A stretch of DNA of 64,000 nucleotides. Origin: Mucilaginibacter sp. OK283. GTDB taxonomy: Bacteria; Bacteroidota; Bacteroidia; Sphingobacteriales; Sphingobacteriaceae. The stretch lies in contig NZ_FODR01000001.1 of NCBI RefSeq assembly GCF_900110415.1, positions 930,001 to 994,000 of the forward strand, given 5' to 3'. The position numbers and the translations under genes are program-made. Below, in pieces: positions 54,294-63,293 of the stretch (positions are counted from its first letter, which is position 1; every line of letters starts with the position of its first letter). The notes beneath the pieces were generated by a model. That model saw nothing but the letters and a program-made list of their open reading frames with translations, was not told the DNA's origin and did not search any database.

Positions 54294-54977
54294 ATGAAGA
54301 AGATTATTTTTTTTGCTATCTGCCTGTTTGCAGTATATGACGCCAGCGCACAAGGATATTACGGCCCGCCACGCCGCAGGCCCCGTTACCGCCAAGAACG
54401 CCGCGAACGCCCGCGCCAAAGCCAGGACGATTTTTACAGGATAAAAGTTGGGCTAACCGGCGGCTTAAATATTTCAAACACCATTGATGCCGATAACTCC
54501 AACTTCAGCACCAACTCTATCGCTGGTTTTAACGGTGGTTTAACTTTGGATATCCCTATTGCTTATCCAATATCATTTGCCCCCGAAATTTTGTATTCGG
54601 GCAAGGGTTATACAGCCAATACCGATTACGGGAAGTTTACGCAACGCACCAATTACATTGATGTACCATTGTTGTTAAAGGTTAAGCTGGCACCGCAATT
54701 CAACTTTTTGGTAGGCCCATCCATTAACTTTTTGGCATCAACCAAAAATACTTATGAAACCGGTTTTATTACCGAGCAGGAGCAATACTATAACAACCGC
54801 GGCGACCATACCGACGTAAGCGGCGTTATTGGCCTTAGTGTTGATTTGAGCCGGAATATTGAGCTTAGGGGGCGCTACAATATCGACCTTACTACCAGTC
54901 GCCCGGATGATAACTCCTACCTGCCTAACTACCGCAACCAGGTTTGGCAAATTGGTTTAGGGTTTAAATTTCAATAA
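54294..54977 (+). CDS. Porin-family outer-membrane beta-barrel (PorT-like)
   Basis: 227 residues with a signal peptide ending ASAQ. A basic stretch rich in Arg and Pro (about 24-45) follows, then an eight-stranded barrel with FYRIKVGLTGGLNIS, IDVPLLLKVKLAP and the C-terminal VWQIGLGFKF. It belongs to the outer-membrane beta-barrel group of small Bacteroidota porins. Specific function unknown. It is monocistronic, with a terminator hairpin downstream. Confidence 0.82.
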   Translation: MKKIIFFAICLFAVYDASAQGYYGPPRRRPRYRQERRERPRQSQDDFYRIKVGLTGGLNISNTIDADNSNFSTNSIAGFNGGLTLDIPIAYPISFAPEILYSGKGYTANTDYGKFTQRTNYIDVPLLLKVKLAPQFNFLVGPSINFLASTKNTYETGFITEQEQYYNNRGDHTDVSGVIGLSVDLSRNIELRGRYNIDLTTSRPDDNSYLPNYRNQVWQIGLGFKFQ

Positions 54978-55022
54978 AGCTTGTTGAGCTTAAAGCCGAA
55001 GGCCTAAAGCTAAAAGCTATTG

Positions 55023-55060
55023 AACAAGAGCCATTCCGGGATTGCCGGGTGGTTCTTGTT
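55023..55060. terminator. Bidirectional terminator hairpin
   Basis: AACAAGAGCCA (55023-55033) pairs with TGGTTCTTGTT (55050-55060), extended inward by wobble pairs. It lies between the barrel gene and the convergent glycosyltransferase gene, reaching its stop codon. Confidence 0.7.
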
Positions 55061-56087
55061 ATTTATCCTTCACAAATACTTTTTGAATATCTTGTTCAAA
55101 CTGATCTTCTTCCTTGTAAAGTGCTTGCCGATAAGGTGCAAAATCTTTTACCAATTCATGGTAGTTAGTTAAACATTCATTTATCCGATTGATAATTTCC
55201 GGGATTTGATCCTCGCTTTTATCAAACCTGTACTTTTCAGGAATGGGCATGTCCTGCTGATATGCCGCCGAACCTGTTTTGCCAATAATCATACAGCTGC
55301 GCATAATACAAGCCTCGCGCGGCATACGCTCTTTGCCGGGATGGAAGCCAAAATCGACATATAGTTTGGCTTTGTTCATCAGTGCGGCTACTTCGGCAGG
55401 TGTCATGTTCTTAATGGGCACCCATTTTATCGTGGGCGTAAGGGCAATAATCTTGTCTAAAAAAACGTCGTTTTTAATGGGGTTGTATATTACCAGGTTT
55501 TCTTTGGGCGTACCTTCATTTACCATATCAAAAAAAGCACTGTTCATGTAATCTGATATCCGACCAATCGGCTTTATACCCTGCTCGAGCAAGTGCACCT
55601 GCGAGTAGTAAGAGTGGCTGATGTGCTGTACATCGTTGCGGCGTTTAAGCCTGCCGAATGAGGCGGTAGGATATTTGCCCAGGTAACTTTTTAGTTTAAA
55701 ATGTTTTTTGTGCTGTAAACTTTGGGTGAGATTGTTTTGGGTAATATAATAGTTAACCACGCTAAGCCACCAGATAACTTTGCGCACCTGTTTATAACTA
55801 TCGTCAAAAATGGGCAGCAGGTGCGTTTCGGGCAGTATGATGATATTTTGAGCACTGTTTTCGATGCTTTCGGTAACAGGCACGTTGTATTTTTCATAGT
55901 TTTTATGCACAATATCTACACTGCCGGGGGTTGAATAGTAATACATGAATGCATTAAAATCCAGGCGCTTTAGCTTTGCTCCCAACTGGTGCAATGCCTC
56001 GGGCCCGCCGGTGGCATATCCTGCCGGGCAAAAAATATAAATTTTGGTTGCGGGCAGGCAATTTATTTCGGTCAAATTCTTCGTCAA
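55059..56087 (-). CDS. Putative glycosyltransferase of the surface polysaccharide cluster
   Basis: 342 residues, cytoplasmic, no signal peptide. The N-terminal KIYIFCPAGYATGGPEALHQLG segment is like the donor-side loop of GT-B transferases. The late segment DFGFHPGKERMPREACIMRS resembles the nucleotide-sugar site of GT4-like enzymes (E in PREA). I cannot name the family securely. It is divergent from the next glycosyltransferase and shares its AT-rich promoter region. Confidence 0.6.
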   Translation of the reverse strand: MTKNLTEINCLPATKIYIFCPAGYATGGPEALHQLGAKLKRLDFNAFMYYYSTPGSVDIVHKNYEKYNVPVTESIENSAQNIIILPETHLLPIFDDSYKQVRKVIWWLSVVNYYITQNNLTQSLQHKKHFKLKSYLGKYPTASFGRLKRRNDVQHISHSYYSQVHLLEQGIKPIGRISDYMNSAFFDMVNEGTPKENLVIYNPIKNDVFLDKIIALTPTIKWVPIKNMTPAEVAALMNKAKLYVDFGFHPGKERMPREACIMRSCMIIGKTGSAAYQQDMPIPEKYRFDKSEDQIPEIINRINECLTNYHELVKDFAPYRQALYKEEDQFEQDIQKVFVKDK

Positions 56088-56374
56088 AACTGGCTTGTTG
56101 TTTTTGGCAATTTAAAATCCGGTGTAATCATTATTGTAACTCCCGCTTTATTGCAATACGGCATTATTTATATATCTACAACAAATCAACAAATACTATC
56201 CTGTATTTCTTTGTTATCTGAAAAAAAAATAAAAAACTTTTTTTAGTAAAAGTTGTATCACATTAACGAAAACGCACGTAATTGATTTAATCGCAATAAA
56301 AATTGTATTAAATACGATTTTTATTCGTTATATTACTAACAGCTACTTTTTTTACCGGAAAAACATATTACTGA
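56088..56374. promoter_or_regulatory. AT-rich divergent promoter region with dyad
   Basis: A 287-base gap between divergent glycosyltransferase genes, much richer in A and T than its surroundings. It contains a 14-bp dyad, 56295-56308 with 56312-56325 (AATAAAAATTGTAT and ATACGATTTTTATT), with a three-base centre, 50 bases upstream of the 56375 gene. It may be an operator or an mRNA leader hairpin. Confidence 0.45.
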
Positions 56375-57268
56375 ATGATATCAATTATTATTTCATCCGT
56401 TAATAAAGCTAACCTACAGCAGGTAAGTGAAAATATCAATGCCACAATCGGAGTGCCGTTTGAAATTGTTGCTACCGATAACAGCAAAGGCCAAATGGGC
56501 ATCTGTGAGGTATACAATAAGGGGATGATGCGTGCTCAATATGATATTTTATGTTTTATACACGAAGATGTATTGATAAAAACCAATAACTGGGGGCAAA
56601 AACTGTTGGCGTTATTTGAGCAAGACCCCAAATTAGGTTTGGTTGGCATTGCGGGCAGCAGTTATAAACCGCTAACTCCTTCGGGGGTGGGCGGAATTGG
56701 GATAAATACTTATTATAGTAACCTTATCCAATCATATAAATATAAAAAAACAAAATCGAAACACGTTTATAGCAATCCCGATAACCAAAGCATTGCCGAA
56801 GTAGTGTGTATAGACGGCGTATTTATGGCAACAACAAAAGATGTTGCCGAAGAATTTATGTTTGATGAAATAACATTTAAAAAATTTCACGGTTACGACA
56901 TTGATTTTTCGCTATCGGTAAGCCAAAAATACAAAGTGATGGTTACGTTTGATATTCTGCTGGATCATTTTTCGGAAGGTTTATACAACGACATCTGGAT
57001 GATTGAGAACCTGAAATTGCATAATAAATGGAATAAGCACCTGCCCTTAACCGTATGCTCGTTTACACCAGAACAGATCGCCTATATAGAAAAGCGGACC
57101 TTTAAAAATTTTATCGATCAACTTATAAGCTTCAACTTCCCTATGAAAACAGCTTTGGGAATGCTGTGGAAAAATCAGAAATTTTTACGGCTTAATTTCA
57201 AGCTGTTTTTTAAACTTAAGTTTTATATCTTTAAAAAGTATGCTTCAGTTAGTACCACGCAGGCTTAG
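56375..57268 (+). CDS. Family 2-like glycosyltransferase
   Basis: 297 residues. The N-terminus MISIIISSVNKANLQQVSEN and TDNS, then YNKGMMRAQYDILCFIHEDV, are typical of a GT-A nucleotide-sugar domain; HEDV is the Asp-containing metal motif. The HGYDIDFSLSVSQKYKV segment supplies the catalytic Asp. The C-terminus is basic and hydrophobic and may contact the membrane. It probably adds one sugar to a surface polysaccharide or glycoprotein. It converges with the DUF5672 gene, only 6 bases apart. Confidence 0.8.
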   Translation: MISIIISSVNKANLQQVSENINATIGVPFEIVATDNSKGQMGICEVYNKGMMRAQYDILCFIHEDVLIKTNNWGQKLLALFEQDPKLGLVGIAGSSYKPLTPSGVGGIGINTYYSNLIQSYKYKKTKSKHVYSNPDNQSIAEVVCIDGVFMATTKDVAEEFMFDEITFKKFHGYDIDFSLSVSQKYKVMVTFDILLDHFSEGLYNDIWMIENLKLHNKWNKHLPLTVCSFTPEQIAYIEKRTFKNFIDQLISFNFPMKTALGMLWKNQKFLRLNFKLFFKLKFYIFKKYASVSTTQA

Positions 57269-57274
57269 CGTGAA

Positions 57275-58072
57275 TTAAATATCATATCCGTAGTTTTTAA
57301 ATATAGGTCGCCAAAAATCAAGGTGTTTATCCCAGGCGTGGCATCCAAAAGGTATTTCATTATTATTGAGTTTTAACGATTTGGCAGGCGCAAGTTCTAT
57401 GGCAAATTTCAGCGCTTTTCTATAAGCAGGAATCTTGAGTATTTTGCGTTTCCGGTTTACTTCAATAGCCCAAAAAATATCTTCATTAAACTCATGCTCG
57501 GTGCGGGTTAGGTATTTATCCATTTTGTGGCGAAGACTGATACTCAGGTCATGAAATTTTTTTACTCTACGTAACGAAAAACCGCCATTGCCAACCTTAA
57601 ACTCATATTGCATTGGCGATGGAAATCCATGTTTTTGAACATCAAAACGCGCATGATAATAAAACTGAATTTTTGATTTCACAGCTTTGATAAAATCGGG
57701 ATATTCGGCTACCCTTATCCATGGGGCACCAATATAATCGTACCCCTGATTACACCAATAGCTTAACTTATCACTAAAAACAAACGCATCCAGCTGATGG
57801 ATGAGCATAAACTCATAGGCTAAAAATTCTTTATAAAAAACATCAGAGAGCATTAGCGCGTTGTAGCCCTGCACATCTTTAAAATAGTTATCGTCAAAAT
57901 TTATTACTGATGTAAAAGGAAAAGTCGCTGCGTGGCCGGTTAGTACAAGGCTGGCGGGTTTAATGGCGATAATGGGATAGCCCGACAATACCTTACCTAT
58001 CTGCTCCAAAGCTATTTTCTCAAGCCCGGTTAAATTGTCTTTATAAAAAGGGATAACAACAACTACCTCCAT
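57275..58072 (-). CDS. DUF5672 family putative glycosyltransferase
   Basis: 265 residues from the ATG at 58072 (MEVVVVIPFYK); a longer frame overlaps the ABC gene. The motifs FDDNYF, YDYIGAPW, VGNGGFSLR, NEDIFWA and PFGCHAWDKH match DUF5672 proteins, which look like GT-A glycosyltransferases. Cytoplasmic. It lies 22 bases downstream of the ABC exporter on the same strand and is likely cotranscribed. Confidence 0.85.
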   Translation of the reverse strand: MEVVVVIPFYKDNLTGLEKIALEQIGKVLSGYPIIAIKPASLVLTGHAATFPFTSVINFDDNYFKDVQGYNALMLSDVFYKEFLAYEFMLIHQLDAFVFSDKLSYWCNQGYDYIGAPWIRVAEYPDFIKAVKSKIQFYYHARFDVQKHGFPSPMQYEFKVGNGGFSLRRVKKFHDLSISLRHKMDKYLTRTEHEFNEDIFWAIEVNRKRKILKIPAYRKALKFAIELAPAKSLKLNNNEIPFGCHAWDKHLDFWRPIFKNYGYDI

Positions 58073-58094
58073 ATTTATTTTTATACTATAGCCT

Positions 58095-59963
58095 TTAACC
58101 GTTAAAGGCCTGCATGTCAATCAACCTTCTGTAAACGCCGCCGTTTTGCAAAAGCTCCTGATGGGTGCCTTGCTCAACAACAGTTCCTTTTTCAAGCACC
58201 AGTATTAAATCGGCATTTTGAATGGTGCTCAAACGGTGCGCGATGATTAATGAAGTGCGGTTTTTCATCAGGTTGTTCAGGGCATCCTGAACCAGCTTTT
58301 CCGATTCGGTATCTAAAGCAGATGTTGCTTCATCAAGCAGCATAATTGGCGGGTTGTTGAGTACCGCCCTGGCAATGCAAATTCGTTGTCGTTGCCCGCC
58401 GGATAATTTAGTCCCCCGGTCTCCGGTGTTGGTTTGGTAGCCCTTATCGGTTTCCATAATAAAATTATGGGCATTAGCTATCCGGGCTGCGGCTTCTACC
58501 TGTTGCTGGGTTGCGTTTGTTTTACCAAATGCAATGTTATTAAATATGGTATCATTAAAAAGGATGGATTCCTGGTTTACAATACCCATTAACGCTCTTA
58601 GCGATTCCATGGTTACAGCCTGTATATCCACGCCATCAATAAATATTGCGCCAGCCTGAGGTTCAATAAAACGGGGCAGCATATCCATCAATGTTGATTT
58701 ACCACCACCTGACGGCCCCACAAGGGCAACTGTTTTCCCTTTGGGTATTACCAGGTTTAGGTTTTTCAATACCCACTTATCTATGTCGTCCTTACCTGTT
58801 TCTGCAATATCGTTTGCGGCCTGTTTATCGTTATAGGCAAAAAACACATTTTCAAATTTAATACTGTCGGTAAAATCTTTTACTGCAACAGCGTTTGGGG
58901 CATCGTTTATTAAAGGCTTTTCATCAATAAGGGCAAGCACGCGTTCACCGGCAGCTATGCCCGAGTGGATATTGCTAAAAGAATCCGAAATCGCCTTTGC
59001 CGGGCGCATGATCTGCGAAAACATGGCGATGTATAATATAAAGTTCTCCGCAGTTAACGAGTCGTCATGGTTAATGATCAACGAACCTCCGTATAAAACA
59101 ATGCCTGAAACCATTAACACACCTAAAAACTCTGATACCGGCGAGGCCATTTGTTGCCTTTTGGCCATAGACCTGGTTATTCTTGAATATTCCTGGTTTT
59201 CATGATCAAACCTCTTTTTAATAAACGAGGCTGCGTTAAATGCCTTGATGATCTTGATACCTGACAGCGCTTCATCAAGGTTACTGATCATATTGCTATA
59301 TGTTTGCTGCGACTCTTTTGCCTGCTCCCTAAGCCGTTTTACTATGCGCGATATTACAAAGGCCGATACCGGAATGATGAGCATCGAAAACAAGGTTAAC
59401 TTAACCGATACTACAAACAAGGTAACCAGATAAAACAAAAGCTGGAAAGGCTCTTTAAACGCCACCTGTAAAGTACCGGTAACCGAAAACTGCACCACCT
59501 GTACATCGGCAGATATTTTTGAAAGTATATCACCCTTGCGCTCGTTATTAAAATAGCCAAGGTGCAAATTCATTACGTTATCAAAAACTGTGCGGCGTAA
59601 ATTAAGCAAGGTAAAAATGCGGAGGTTTTCCATAATACGCTGTGAAAAATACCTGAATACATTACTCAGTAATACTGATGATATAATGGCCGCGCAGATA
59701 AATTCAAGTGCGCCTAAAGTGCCGAACCGCTGATTTGCTAATTGAGCGAAATAGGATAGGTCATTTATAGGGTTCCACCAATTTGCAGGCTGCACCAGCG
59801 CTTTTCCGGCCGATCCGGGATTAAAGATTGCCTTTAATAGTGGTGCTAACAACACATAATTTAAGGTGTTAAATACTATAGATAGCAGTGTTAAAATAAA
59901 GTATGGTACGGCAAATTTTCCAATCGGCCTGGCAAAAGAAAGAAGCCTGAAATAGATTTTCAT
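58095..59963 (-). CDS. MsbA-like ABC exporter (fused permease and ATPase)
   Basis: 622 residues: an N-terminal six-helix permease domain (about 20-320) and a C-terminal ATPase with Walker A GPSGGGKST, signature LSGGQRQR and Walker B IMLLDEATSALD. This half-transporter works as a homodimer, typically flipping lipid A or lipid-linked sugars across the inner membrane. The surrounding glycosyltransferases support lipid-linked glycan or LPS export. The ATPase precedes DUF5672. Confidence 0.9.
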   Translation of the reverse strand: MKIYFRLLSFARPIGKFAVPYFILTLLSIVFNTLNYVLLAPLLKAIFNPGSAGKALVQPANWWNPINDLSYFAQLANQRFGTLGALEFICAAIISSVLLSNVFRYFSQRIMENLRIFTLLNLRRTVFDNVMNLHLGYFNNERKGDILSKISADVQVVQFSVTGTLQVAFKEPFQLLFYLVTLFVVSVKLTLFSMLIIPVSAFVISRIVKRLREQAKESQQTYSNMISNLDEALSGIKIIKAFNAASFIKKRFDHENQEYSRITRSMAKRQQMASPVSEFLGVLMVSGIVLYGGSLIINHDDSLTAENFILYIAMFSQIMRPAKAISDSFSNIHSGIAAGERVLALIDEKPLINDAPNAVAVKDFTDSIKFENVFFAYNDKQAANDIAETGKDDIDKWVLKNLNLVIPKGKTVALVGPSGGGKSTLMDMLPRFIEPQAGAIFIDGVDIQAVTMESLRALMGIVNQESILFNDTIFNNIAFGKTNATQQQVEAAARIANAHNFIMETDKGYQTNTGDRGTKLSGGQRQRICIARAVLNNPPIMLLDEATSALDTESEKLVQDALNNLMKNRTSLIIAHRLSTIQNADLILVLEKGTVVEQGTHQELLQNGGVYRRLIDMQAFNG

Positions 59964-60106
59964 TTTTTATATTAAAGTGCAAAACTATGCAAAATTAGCC
60001 ATGTGAAGGCATTGAATACTTCTGGGCCTTAAGGCAACGCTTAATAAAGGCGCTAAATAGGTTGCCGGTTATGCATCATTGTCAGCAAACTAAAACGCAA
60101 ATACAG

Positions 60107-61177
60107 TTATTTATTATGAAGGCAATTGTGGTACAATTGTAAATATTGCTGCGCGGTTTTGTCCCAGTTATATTTATTAGCATGTAATATAGCTTTAGCG
60201 GCCTGCCCGCCATTACTAAAATGATGCATTCCATTATTAAAGGAAGTCTGCATATCGTCCGGGTCAAAAGTGTTAAAGTAGTAAGCGGCATCGCCGGCGA
60301 CTTCTGGCAACGATGTTGACGTTGAGGCAAACACCGGTTTGCCAAAATGCATAGCTTCGATAACCGGTAAACCAAATCCTTCGGCAATGGAAGGAAAAAC
60401 AAAAGCCTCACAATTTTCATAATACCAGGCGCGGTCGTTTTCAGAAATTGGGCCGGTAAGCTTAACTCTTTCTTCTACGCCAAACTTTTTTGCATTTGCT
60501 ATGATAACATCTTTATAGGGGGTTAATATGCCTGATATAATCAATTCGTAATCGTTACCCGCAAGCAACGCCGGCAATACATGAAAGTTTTTTTTTTCAG
60601 CAACTATACCTATCGAAAACAAAAACGGCTTTTGGGGTTTAAACGCAGGTTGATGACCAGGCGGTACCTCCAGTTTATCGGCACCGTTATAGATCACACT
60701 TATCTTGTCGGCAACATCAGGGAAATAGGTTAATACATCGTTGGCCGCGAAATGAGATATGGTAATAATTTTTTCACAAGGGTATATCCGTTCACCTAAT
60801 TTTTTTAAATAAAGTTTTAATTGTTTAGCTGTTTGGTTTTCATGTACCTGATTTATATCATGTATAGTCATGATCTTTTTTCCCGATTTAACCTTCTTCG
60901 GCTTTAACCTTGAATGCTGATCTGTAAAGTGAAACAGGTTTATATTCTTGTTATTGACATAAAAAAACTTGTTATATTTTTTAAAATATTGTTTTTTTAC
61001 ATCAACTGCGTCAAATTCTGATGTATTGGGGTGCAAAAAAAAATGCAGGTCAAACTGCCCGTCATTTTTCCGAAGGAGCGCTTCTCCTAAGCTTCTACCA
61101 AAGTAATACAAGCCTGTGTTTGGGTAACGCATGGAATCCAGCGTAACTAATATTTTGGAGGTGCTCATTTTTTCCAT
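60107..61177 (-). CDS. GT4-family glycosyltransferase
   Basis: 356 residues. The C-terminal half has the GT4 retaining motif [21 protein letters not shown] and [16 protein letters not shown]; the N-terminal half has [20 protein letters not shown]. It transfers a sugar, often mannose, to a lipid-linked glycan in the cytoplasm. Its start overlaps the end of the GT9 gene by 13 bases, so the two are cotranscribed. A start at 61168 (MSTSK) is also possible. Confidence 0.87.
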   Translation of the reverse strand: MEKMSTSKILVTLDSMRYPNTGLYYFGRSLGEALLRKNDGQFDLHFFLHPNTSEFDAVDVKKQYFKKYNKFFYVNNKNINLFHFTDQHSRLKPKKVKSGKKIMTIHDINQVHENQTAKQLKLYLKKLGERIYPCEKIITISHFAANDVLTYFPDVADKISVIYNGADKLEVPPGHQPAFKPQKPFLFSIGIVAEKKNFHVLPALLAGNDYELIISGILTPYKDVIIANAKKFGVEERVKLTGPISENDRAWYYENCEAFVFPSIAEGFGLPVIEAMHFGKPVFASTSTSLPEVAGDAAYYFNTFDPDDMQTSFNNGMHHFSNGGQAAKAILHANKYNWDKTAQQYLQLYHNCLHNK

Positions 61178-62160
61178 AATTTAATTTGCTCATTAATTAT
61201 TTCTGCAGATATAGGTTTTATATCAACTGTTCCGCTTTCCATAAATTCAGCTTTCTTACCCAATGGCGCCCAGCGCCCAGGATGGATCGGCCTTACCGAG
61301 GGGAACAAACCAAGGGTATTTATCCCCGCCATAGCTGCTATGTGCAGGGGGCCTGTACCCGAGGCTATCAATCCATCTGCCTGGCTGATAAAACTAATAA
61401 GTTGCGGCAAACTGAATTTTCCAGTCATATCAACTACTGTACCGGGCAGGGTTGTAATCCAATCGGTCAGTAATATTTTTTCTTTATCAGATCCGGTTAT
61501 AATAATATTAAATATATCCGACGGGAGGGTATCGATAAGCTCCGCGTAGTTATCAAGGCCCCACTCCATACCGCTGCCGTGCGATTTTGGGTGGATGATG
61601 AGGTTAAACTTATCGCCGGATAGTTTACCGGCCAAGTCTGGCGGAAGTAGCGCCCTGCTTTCAAAACTGATATGTTCAATAATATCCTGCAACGATGGTA
61701 CAGATGCCAGGCCTAAAGGTTTTAATAAAATAAGATTGAGCTGTGCCTCATGCAGATCTGATTTTTTACGGCTCAGTTTTACCAGCTTATTACAGGTAAA
61801 CCAATGAAAAACGCGGTTTGTGGTGCCTATACGTAATTTAATGCCAGCAGCCCTGGCTATTTGAGCCACATGCTTATTAGGAAAAACGTGAATAATAATG
61901 TCTATTTTTTTTTCTTTCAGATAGTTAATTTGCTCTGTTTGGGATAGTTTCTTTATCTCATCATAATTAATAAAAAGATCAACCGCTGCACAGGTATTTA
62001 TAACAGGCTGGGTATAAGTGCGTCCTAAAAACGAAACCGCAGCTCCCGGTAACATCTCTTTAATATAAGCAGCCATGGGCAATGTAAGCACCACATCGCC
62101 GATAGCATCTGTACGGTTTATTAATATGTGTTGTATTTTTGTTTTGAGGGGCTGGGGCAT
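61165..62160 (-). CDS. GT9 heptosyltransferase-family protein
   Basis: 331 residues. The GT9 motifs are NRTDAIGDVVLTLPM near the N-terminus, HPKSHGSGMEWGLDNYAELI in the middle and ASGTGPLHIAAMAG followed by PVRPIHPGRWAPLG-like residues at the donor site. Heptosyltransferases build the LPS inner core. It is the first gene of a two-gene unit with the GT4 gene and points to LPS core assembly for this cluster. Confidence 0.88.
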   Translation of the reverse strand: MPQPLKTKIQHILINRTDAIGDVVLTLPMAAYIKEMLPGAAVSFLGRTYTQPVINTCAAVDLFINYDEIKKLSQTEQINYLKEKKIDIIIHVFPNKHVAQIARAAGIKLRIGTTNRVFHWFTCNKLVKLSRKKSDLHEAQLNLILLKPLGLASVPSLQDIIEHISFESRALLPPDLAGKLSGDKFNLIIHPKSHGSGMEWGLDNYAELIDTLPSDIFNIIITGSDKEKILLTDWITTLPGTVVDMTGKFSLPQLISFISQADGLIASGTGPLHIAAMAGINTLGLFPSVRPIHPGRWAPLGKKAEFMESGTVDIKPISAEIINEQIKLWKK

Positions 62161-62311
62161 TGTTGCAAACGTTGAATATGCTATGGGGCCGAATACCGTA
62201 TTTATTCTTTCTTTACTCAGAACTTAAAACTCAACACAGACCGCACAAGTGCAATAATAAAGATTAAATTGCCTTTTATTATGATAATTTTCGTCATTTG
62301 CATTTACAAAT

Positions 62312-63211
62312 ATGAATGTGGCAGCTGTTTTTAACAAAACCGGAATGACAAATAGCATTAACTTTAAACAGGTCGCCCGTGCATTAACCATTGTTGAAAA
62401 CGACCTGCCCGGAAGCCAGCAACTATTAAAGGGCCTTACATTTAATAAACCTGCCCCGGTAATTGGCGTAACCGGCCCGCCCGGCGCAGGCAAAAGCACC
62501 CTGGTAAATGCTTTGATAGATTTGCTTTTAAAAGATGGCAGTAAAATAGCGGTTTTGGCTATTGATCCCACATCGCCTTTTAACTTCGGCTCCCTGCTTG
62601 GCGATAGGATTCGGATGTCTTCGCACTTTAATCATCCGGATGTTTTTATTCGCTCGCTGGCTACCCGCGGTTCATTAGGTGGCTTATCGGCCAAAACCAT
62701 AGAAATGACCGATGTATTACGTGCCGCCGGATTTGATTATGTGCTGATAGAAACGGTTGGTGTTGGCCAGTCGGAAATTGAGATAAGCGGACTGGCGGAC
62801 GTTACCCTTGTGGTACTGGTACCCGAGGGGGGCGATGAAGTACAGCATATTAAATCGGGCCTGATGGAAATTGCTGATGCTTTTATTGTTAACAAAGCCG
62901 ACAGGGCCGATGCAGATGTATTTGCCAATAACCTGAAAAAAATTATAGGACAAAAAAAAGACGGACAGCCTCCTGTATTTAAAACAACAGCATTGCAGGG
63001 TACGGGGATTGCCCAGGTTGCCGGGTTTATCAAAACATCAATGCAGGTAAAAAACCCTCGTCGGCAGTTACTGCTTACCGAAAAGGCTTACAAGCTGTTA
63101 GCACATAAATTAACGCATCATATAGATAAAAAAAAGCTTCAGCAAGATGTTACCGTCGCTTTAAATTACAAGGATTTTAACCTTTATAGTTTTGTTGATT
63201 CGTATTTATAA
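62312..63211 (+). CDS. meaB: MeaB-type GTPase, methylmalonyl-CoA mutase chaperone
   Basis: 299 residues. The P-loop GPPGAGKST (about 55-63), the switch segment DPTSPFNFGSLLGDRIRM, TVGVGQSE and VNKAD are characteristic of MeaB/ArgK G3E GTPases. It protects and reactivates B12-dependent methylmalonyl-CoA mutase during propionate metabolism. The mutase is not in the window. An internal ATG at 62345 would shorten it by 11 residues. Confidence 0.92.
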   Translation: MNVAAVFNKTGMTNSINFKQVARALTIVENDLPGSQQLLKGLTFNKPAPVIGVTGPPGAGKSTLVNALIDLLLKDGSKIAVLAIDPTSPFNFGSLLGDRIRMSSHFNHPDVFIRSLATRGSLGGLSAKTIEMTDVLRAAGFDYVLIETVGVGQSEIEISGLADVTLVVLVPEGGDEVQHIKSGLMEIADAFIVNKADRADADVFANNLKKIIGQKKDGQPPVFKTTALQGTGIAQVAGFIKTSMQVKNPRRQLLLTEKAYKLLAHKLTHHIDKKKLQQDVTVALNYKDFNLYSFVDSYL

Positions 63212-63227
63212 CCACTTGACCAGGCTT

Positions 63228-63293
63228 AAGTCGAAAGCCTTAAGTTCTGAGCCTGAATTGTCATTTTCGACTTAGAACTTGAGCCTTTCGACT
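63228..63293. terminator. Bidirectional terminator hairpin
   Basis: AGTCGAAAGCCTTAAGTTCT (about 63229-63248) pairs with AGAACTTGAGCCTTTCGACT (63274-63293), with two to three mismatches. It lies between meaB and the convergent aminopeptidase gene and reaches the latter's stop codon. Confidence 0.65.
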
